From positions 1 through 64,000 of the forward strand of contig JAGXTJ010000021.1 in the NCBI GenBank assembly GCA_018333655.1: DNA of 64,000 nucleotides, in the 5' to 3' direction. The DNA is from Bacillota bacterium. Lineage in GTDB: Bacteria; Bacillota; UBA994. The position numbers and the translations under genes were made by a program. Of the stretch, positions 60,300-64,000 are shown piece by piece (the stretch's first letter is position 1; every line of letters starts with the position of its first letter). The notes beneath the pieces were generated by a model, which did not search any database, was not told where the DNA came from, and was given only the letters and a program-made list of their open reading frames with translations.

Positions 60300-61577
60300 G
60301 TGGCCATAGTCAAAATCCCCTATGCCCGCGAATTTGTCGAGCTATCTGTAGATGACCGCAACCTTGTCGGCGTACTAATGTCGCAGGCCGATCACTATCA
60401 CGCTAGCGGCACCCAAGAGGCGATCATAAGCCAAGCGCTAGCGCAGCCCATTGCTTCACCGCGCCTCAGCGAATTAGCGATGGGCAAGAACAAAGTGGTA
60501 GTTATCACCAGCGATCATACTCGGCCTGTACCCAGCAAAATCACCCTGCCACTCCTCCTAGCCGAAATTCGCCGCGGCAACCCCGCGGCCGACATCACCA
60601 TTCTTATTGCTACTGGCTTCCACAGGCTGACTACCAGGGAGGAGATGCTAAGTAAGTTTGGCGAAAAACTAGTGGCGGAAGAGAACTTCGTCAATCATGA
60701 CTGCCGCGACGAGGCTAGCCTCATTGACGTAGGCGTACTACCCTCCGGCGGCCGACTGGCGCTTAACAAACTGGCGGTCGAAGCTGACCTCTTGGTTTCT
60801 GAGGGTTTTATCGAGCCGCACTTTTTTGCCGGCTTCTCTGGTGGCAGAAAAAGCGTCATGCCCGGCGTGGCCTCGGCTACCACTGTTTTGGCGAACCACT
60901 GCGCTAAATTTATCGCTAGCGAGTATGCGCGTGCGGGTATTCTGACAAACAACCCCCTGCACATAGATATGCTGTACGCGGCCAAGGCCGTGAATTTGGC
61001 CTTCATCATGAATGTGGTTATCGATGCCGAAAAGAGAGTGATCAAGGCCTTTGCCGGCCACATGGAGGAAGCACATCTAACTGGCTGTGAGTTTGTGGCC
61101 AAGCTAGCGGCCGTCAAAGCAATCAAGGCTGATATTGCAATCACTTCTAACGGCGGCTATCCCTTAGACCAAAATGTCTACCAGGCTGTTAAGGGCATGA
61201 CCGCCGCGGAGGCCACCTGCAAAGAAGGCGGCGTCATTATAATAGCCGCAGCCTGTAATGATGGCCACGGTGGCAAAGACTTCTACGAGACCTTTCTTAA
61301 CTGCCCTTCTGCTGAAGCGATTTTCGAAGAAATCATGCGCGTTCCCATGGAAGAAACCGTGCCCGACCAGTGGGAATCGCAGATCTTAGCCCGCATTTTA
61401 ATGAAGCACAAGGTCATCTTGGTCAGCTCGCATTGTGACCCCCAGTTAATCACCAATATGCACATGCTACATGCCTACTCACTGCCAGCGGCTTTGGACA
61501 TGGCTTATGCAATGAAGGGTGACCAGGCTAGCGTCGTGGTTGTGCCCGATGGCGTATCGGTCATCGTTTCATCCTGA
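60300..61577 (+). CDS. larA: Lactate racemase
   Basis: A 425-aa LarA homologue that interconverts D- and L-lactate using a nickel-pincer nucleotide cofactor. Residues align at the same numbers as in Lactobacillus plantarum LarA: D72, R75 (SDHTRPVPS), H108 (ATGFHRLT), H174 (EPHFFAGFSGG), K184 and H200. GTG 60300 is chosen (AAGGAGA upstream); longer in-frame extensions overlap lctD. LarB, LarC and LarE, needed for the cofactor, are not in the window. Confidence 0.93.
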   Translation: MAIVKIPYAREFVELSVDDRNLVGVLMSQADHYHASGTQEAIISQALAQPIASPRLSELAMGKNKVVVITSDHTRPVPSKITLPLLLAEIRRGNPAADITILIATGFHRLTTREEMLSKFGEKLVAEENFVNHDCRDEASLIDVGVLPSGGRLALNKLAVEADLLVSEGFIEPHFFAGFSGGRKSVMPGVASATTVLANHCAKFIASEYARAGILTNNPLHIDMLYAAKAVNLAFIMNVVIDAEKRVIKAFAGHMEEAHLTGCEFVAKLAAVKAIKADIAITSNGGYPLDQNVYQAVKGMTAAEATCKEGGVIIIAAACNDGHGGKDFYETFLNCPSAEAIFEEIMRVPMEETVPDQWESQILARILMKHKVILVSSHCDPQLITNMHMLHAYSLPAALDMAYAMKGDQASVVVVPDGVSVIVSS

Positions 61578-61594
61578 CAGTAATAGCATAATCG

Positions 61595-61626
61595 AAGAGG
61601 CCAGCGTCACTTTGCGCTGGCCTCTT
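61595..61626 (+). terminator. Terminator hairpin at the end of the lactate operon
   Basis: AAGAGGCCAGCG pairs perfectly with CGCTGGCCTCTT (12 bp) around an 8-nt loop, 17 bp after the larA stop; the T-run is weak on the plus strand. It also lies just after the convergent peptidase gene. Confidence 0.75.
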
Positions 61627-61629
61627 GGC

Positions 61630-62331
61630 TTACCCAAGAAATCTGATACGGTCGCTACTCGCGGGCACGCCATTGTCTACTCGCTGCCAAACCCCCTCAG
61701 TATATAACTCGTAGTTGGCGAAGGCGCAGGCTAGGCCTTGCGCCAGCATAAGGTTGGCATTGTCCATGAGCTGAAAATGCAGATGGGGCTGCGACGAGTT
61801 TCCGGTGTGCCCGACTAATCCTAGCTGGTGGCCAACTTCTACCCTGTCCCCCTCCTTGACGCTAACACTGCCGGGGTGCAGGTGCGCATAGAAAGAATAG
61901 CATGACTCATGCTTAACGATGACATAGTTGCCCACGAAGTCATGCAAGTCCACATTTTCGGGGTCGGGCCGAGCTAGGCGCTTGGCAAACTTAAGCGAAT
62001 TTCTTACCATGCCGAGCATACTAAGCCAGGGGTTAAGCCAGCCTGGCTCCGTAATGCCGTCACGCGCCTCTACTACCACACCGGGCAAGCAGGCAAAGAC
62101 TGGTGCCTTCCAGCAGTAGGCTGCCGATGTCGCCAAACCGATGGTGAGGTACTGCCAGGCGTGCCCGCGACCGAAATGGTCTTTGCCTTTGCTCCAGTCA
62201 ACTTGGATAAAGTCAAAGGCATACCTCTGGCCAAGTTGGTCTGTGCCATGACTAGGCACCTTGCTGCCAGGCGTGTTCGGTGCCACCCACTCACCCCGCA
62301 GCGGGAAACTGACAGTAGTAGTATCGCTCAT
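61630..62331 (-). CDS. M23-family metallopeptidase domain protein
   Basis: A 233-aa protein from ATG 62331 (GGGGGG-rich site upstream). The LytM-type core is clear: FYAHLHPGSVSVKEGDRVEVGHQLGLVGHTGNSSQPHLHFQL with the final HxH zinc ligands. No signal peptide is apparent. May cleave peptidoglycan cross-links or act on another substrate. Confidence 0.85.
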   Translation of the reverse strand: MSDTTTVSFPLRGEWVAPNTPGSKVPSHGTDQLGQRYAFDFIQVDWSKGKDHFGRGHAWQYLTIGLATSAAYCWKAPVFACLPGVVVEARDGITEPGWLNPWLSMLGMVRNSLKFAKRLARPDPENVDLHDFVGNYVIVKHESCYSFYAHLHPGSVSVKEGDRVEVGHQLGLVGHTGNSSQPHLHFQLMDNANLMLAQGLACAFANYELYTEGVWQRVDNGVPASSDRIRFLG

Positions 62332-62380
62332 TGGCTTCCCCCCTTCTTTCTGCCGCCTACCGGCATCCCACGGCATGACC

Positions 62381-63582
62381 TCAAAAGAGCTCGTTTACCC
62401 AAAACAAGGCGTCAAAGTAGGCCGCCATGAACTTTTTGGTGGGTACTCTTTGGCCGAGCACATTTAGGGTTTCTGCCTCCCACTCAGCGCGCTCGTAGGC
62501 AATGACACTGTCGAGCACAGTACGCAGGCCATTATGCTCGCCAAGAAGCGCCGCCGAAACATCTGCCGGTAAGGGCAAGTCCTTAACTATATCGGCCATA
62601 GGACGATTAAGTAGGGTGTCAAGCGAGGAGAACAGGCCAGTAAGAAAGTGAGAGAAGCCCCCCGAGCCCCACCCTGCTGCCGTGTGAGCTCCTCCATTAA
62701 TTTAGCGCGGACCAAGCTGGTCTTTACTAACTCCTGATTCTTGCCCCCTTGCGTCTCCATTAAGATCATAAGGTAGACCCATTTGCGAAACTCAAGTAGC
62801 CCGATGCGCACTAAGGCCTGCTCAATAGACAGAATGCGCTGCACCGTACCATAGGCAGCTGAATTGGCGAGCTTGAGGAGCTTGTACATGAGACCGACAT
62901 CGCGCTCAATAATCGCCGTAATATCTTGGTAGTCTGGCTCTTCGTTTTCTAAGGCGGAGATAATCTGGACTAGGGTGGTGTTAAGGCTGGTTATTTCACG
63001 GCCGGCGACAATGGCAGGCTTGCTAAAGAAGTATCCTTGAAATAGATCAAAGCCCATCTTCAGCGCGACATCAAACTCTGCCTGCGTGTCTAGCTTTTCG
63101 GCCACAAAGCATTTTCGCCCCTTGTATTGCGAGAAGAACTGCCGCTGCCCATAGTCACGCAAGGAGCTTAGCTCTAACTTGACGATAGAGGAGAGCTCGA
63201 GCAGTGGCAGCATTTCTTCCCTGTGCACATAGTCATCGAGCGCTAGTACATAGCCCTGACTAACCAGCTTGCGGCAGGCAGCAACTACGGCCTCTGTTGG
63301 CAGAACGCGCTCTAGCACCTCGACCACGAGATTTTTCTTGGGCAAAAGTAAGGGCACCTCGCGCTCTAGCAATTCACTCGAGAAATTAATAAAGGCACGC
63401 GTGCCGCTCGTCAGCTCGTCTAAGTGCATGACGAAGTACGCATGATTAATAAGCTCTGCCGTCGCTTGGCTATCGCTTAGGCCCTCGAAAACATTGTTCT
63501 GGCTACGACGATAGAGTAGCTCATAACCGTAGGTCTTCATTCTCTTGTCGAAAATGGGCTGTCTCCCAACATAGACTTCCAT
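62381..63582 (-). CDS. EAL-HDOD signalling protein, frameshifted in a G6 tract
   Basis: An N-terminal EAL-like domain (VYVGRQPIFDKRMKTYGYELLYR, LALDDYVHREEMLPLL, GFDLFQGYFFSKP) is joined to an HDOD domain (VGLMYKLLKLANSAAYG). The frame breaks at a run of six G (minus strand, around 62655-62660): ARG continues out of frame, while adding one G gives ARGGFSHFLTGLFSSLDTLLNRPMADI and an intact C-terminus to 62381. EAL-HDOD (YuxH-like) proteins usually lack the metal ligands of active phosphodiesterases. The ATG at 63582 follows GGGAGGG. It may be phase-variable or a base error. Confidence 0.8.
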
Positions 63583-63715
63583 ACGCAGCCCTCCCCTGCC
63601 TGTAAGTGGGGCAAAAACTCGTAAGTGATTGCCCACCTTACCTTATGCCCTCTGGAGCAAGTGATCATCCCTATGCTTCATAGATTCTGACCATTTTTCA
63701 ATTTTAAGAAATATG

Positions 63716-64000
63716 TCACGTTCTTATGATCATGAGCACTCCCGCTATTTCATTCTCAAGCTCATCACATTCGTCCTGCTGGCTTCTTATGTAGCTTGCG
63801 AAAAGGGCTGCTTTTTCTGGATACAGCTCTTGCAGTTCAGTCGCCCTGGCAACTATACAGGCCTGCTGCCATTCATTTAGGCGCTTCATTTCTTCATCTT
63901 CAGTAAATTTCTCATCGAGCAGCGAAACTCCTGCATTTTGTAGAAACATCAGCCACTGGTTTCTTGCTAGGTACTTCCCTAAAACCTCTTCCTTGGCGTA
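63716..64000 (-). CDS. Partial gene of unknown function, 5' end outside window
   Basis: An open frame continues to base 64000; the visible 94 residues are helical and charged (LARNQWLMFLQNAGVS, ARATELQELYPEKAALFASYIRSQQ). No family recognised. The ATG at 63949 need not be the start. Confidence 0.5.
   Translation of the reverse strand, partial: YAKEEVLGKYLARNQWLMFLQNAGVSLLDEKFTEDEEMKRLNEWQQACIVARATELQELYPEKAALFASYIRSQQDECDELENEIAGVLMIIRT

Overview
The window looks like chromosome of an anaerobic Bacillota (Firmicutes), probably of clostridial type. Pointers are strong AGGAGG-type ribosome sites with frequent GTG/TTG starts, a lactate dehydrogenase/Etf cluster as in Acetobacterium, a FakA-FakB (DhaL-DegV) fusion, VanRS-like and YtrA-like regulators, LiaF/PspC envelope-stress proteins and a probable selenocysteine peroxiredoxin. 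No tRNA, rRNA, phage gene or transposase was recognised, and no species is claimed.

1-11.25 kb: a complete type I-E CRISPR-Cas locus on the minus strand (cas3-cse1-cse2-cas7e-cas5e-cas6e-cas1-cas2), running straight into an array of 30 identical repeats that continues past the left edge. Cas2 is fused to a DnaQ/DEDDh domain in which all five catalytic residues appear replaced. The 42-bp leader and the cas3 promoter share the element TTGACA-N6-GGCTTGC. 11.3-12.6 kb: acetyltransferase and pyrrolidone-carboxylate peptidase. 12.6-16.4 kb: a minus-strand three-gene operon (opine dehydrogenase-like, B12-binding protein, D-Ala-D-Ala-ligase-like ATP-grasp enzyme) of unknown pathway. 16.5-19.2 kb: LiaF-like, PspC and DUF697 membrane proteins.

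19.29-21.94 kb: two overlapping genes, a PD-(D/E)XK nuclease and a beta-CASP metallo-beta-lactamase protein, bracketed by 120-bp direct repeats that duplicate the upstream region of a DIP1984-family gene. This is the best candidate for an undescribed (possibly defence) module. 22.7-26.5 kb: katG collapsed to about 250 bp, an NmrA/MarR/flavin-reductase redox locus with a 22-bp palindromic operator, a peroxiredoxin whose peroxidatic residue is encoded by in-frame UGA, and a pyrimidine-dimer glycosylase. 26.6-32.0 kb: fatty-acid kinase fusion, membrane proteins, a corrinoid-binding protein and a MacB-type ABC pair.

32.3-54.1 kb: an accessory region of lipoproteins, membrane proteins, an ECF sigma/anti-sigma/ABC operon, a DUF418/ABC/GntR locus and a VanRS-like two-component system. 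It is interspersed with shrunken copies of its own operons that kept gene ends and lost middles, with junctions at short shared sequences. 54.3-61.6 kb: a lactate-use operon (permease, FadR-type regulator, EtfB, EtfA, FAD lactate dehydrogenase, lactate racemase) with a FadR-like operator upstream. 61.6-64 kb: M23 peptidase, an EAL-HDOD signalling gene frameshifted in a G6 tract, and a gene running off the right edge.
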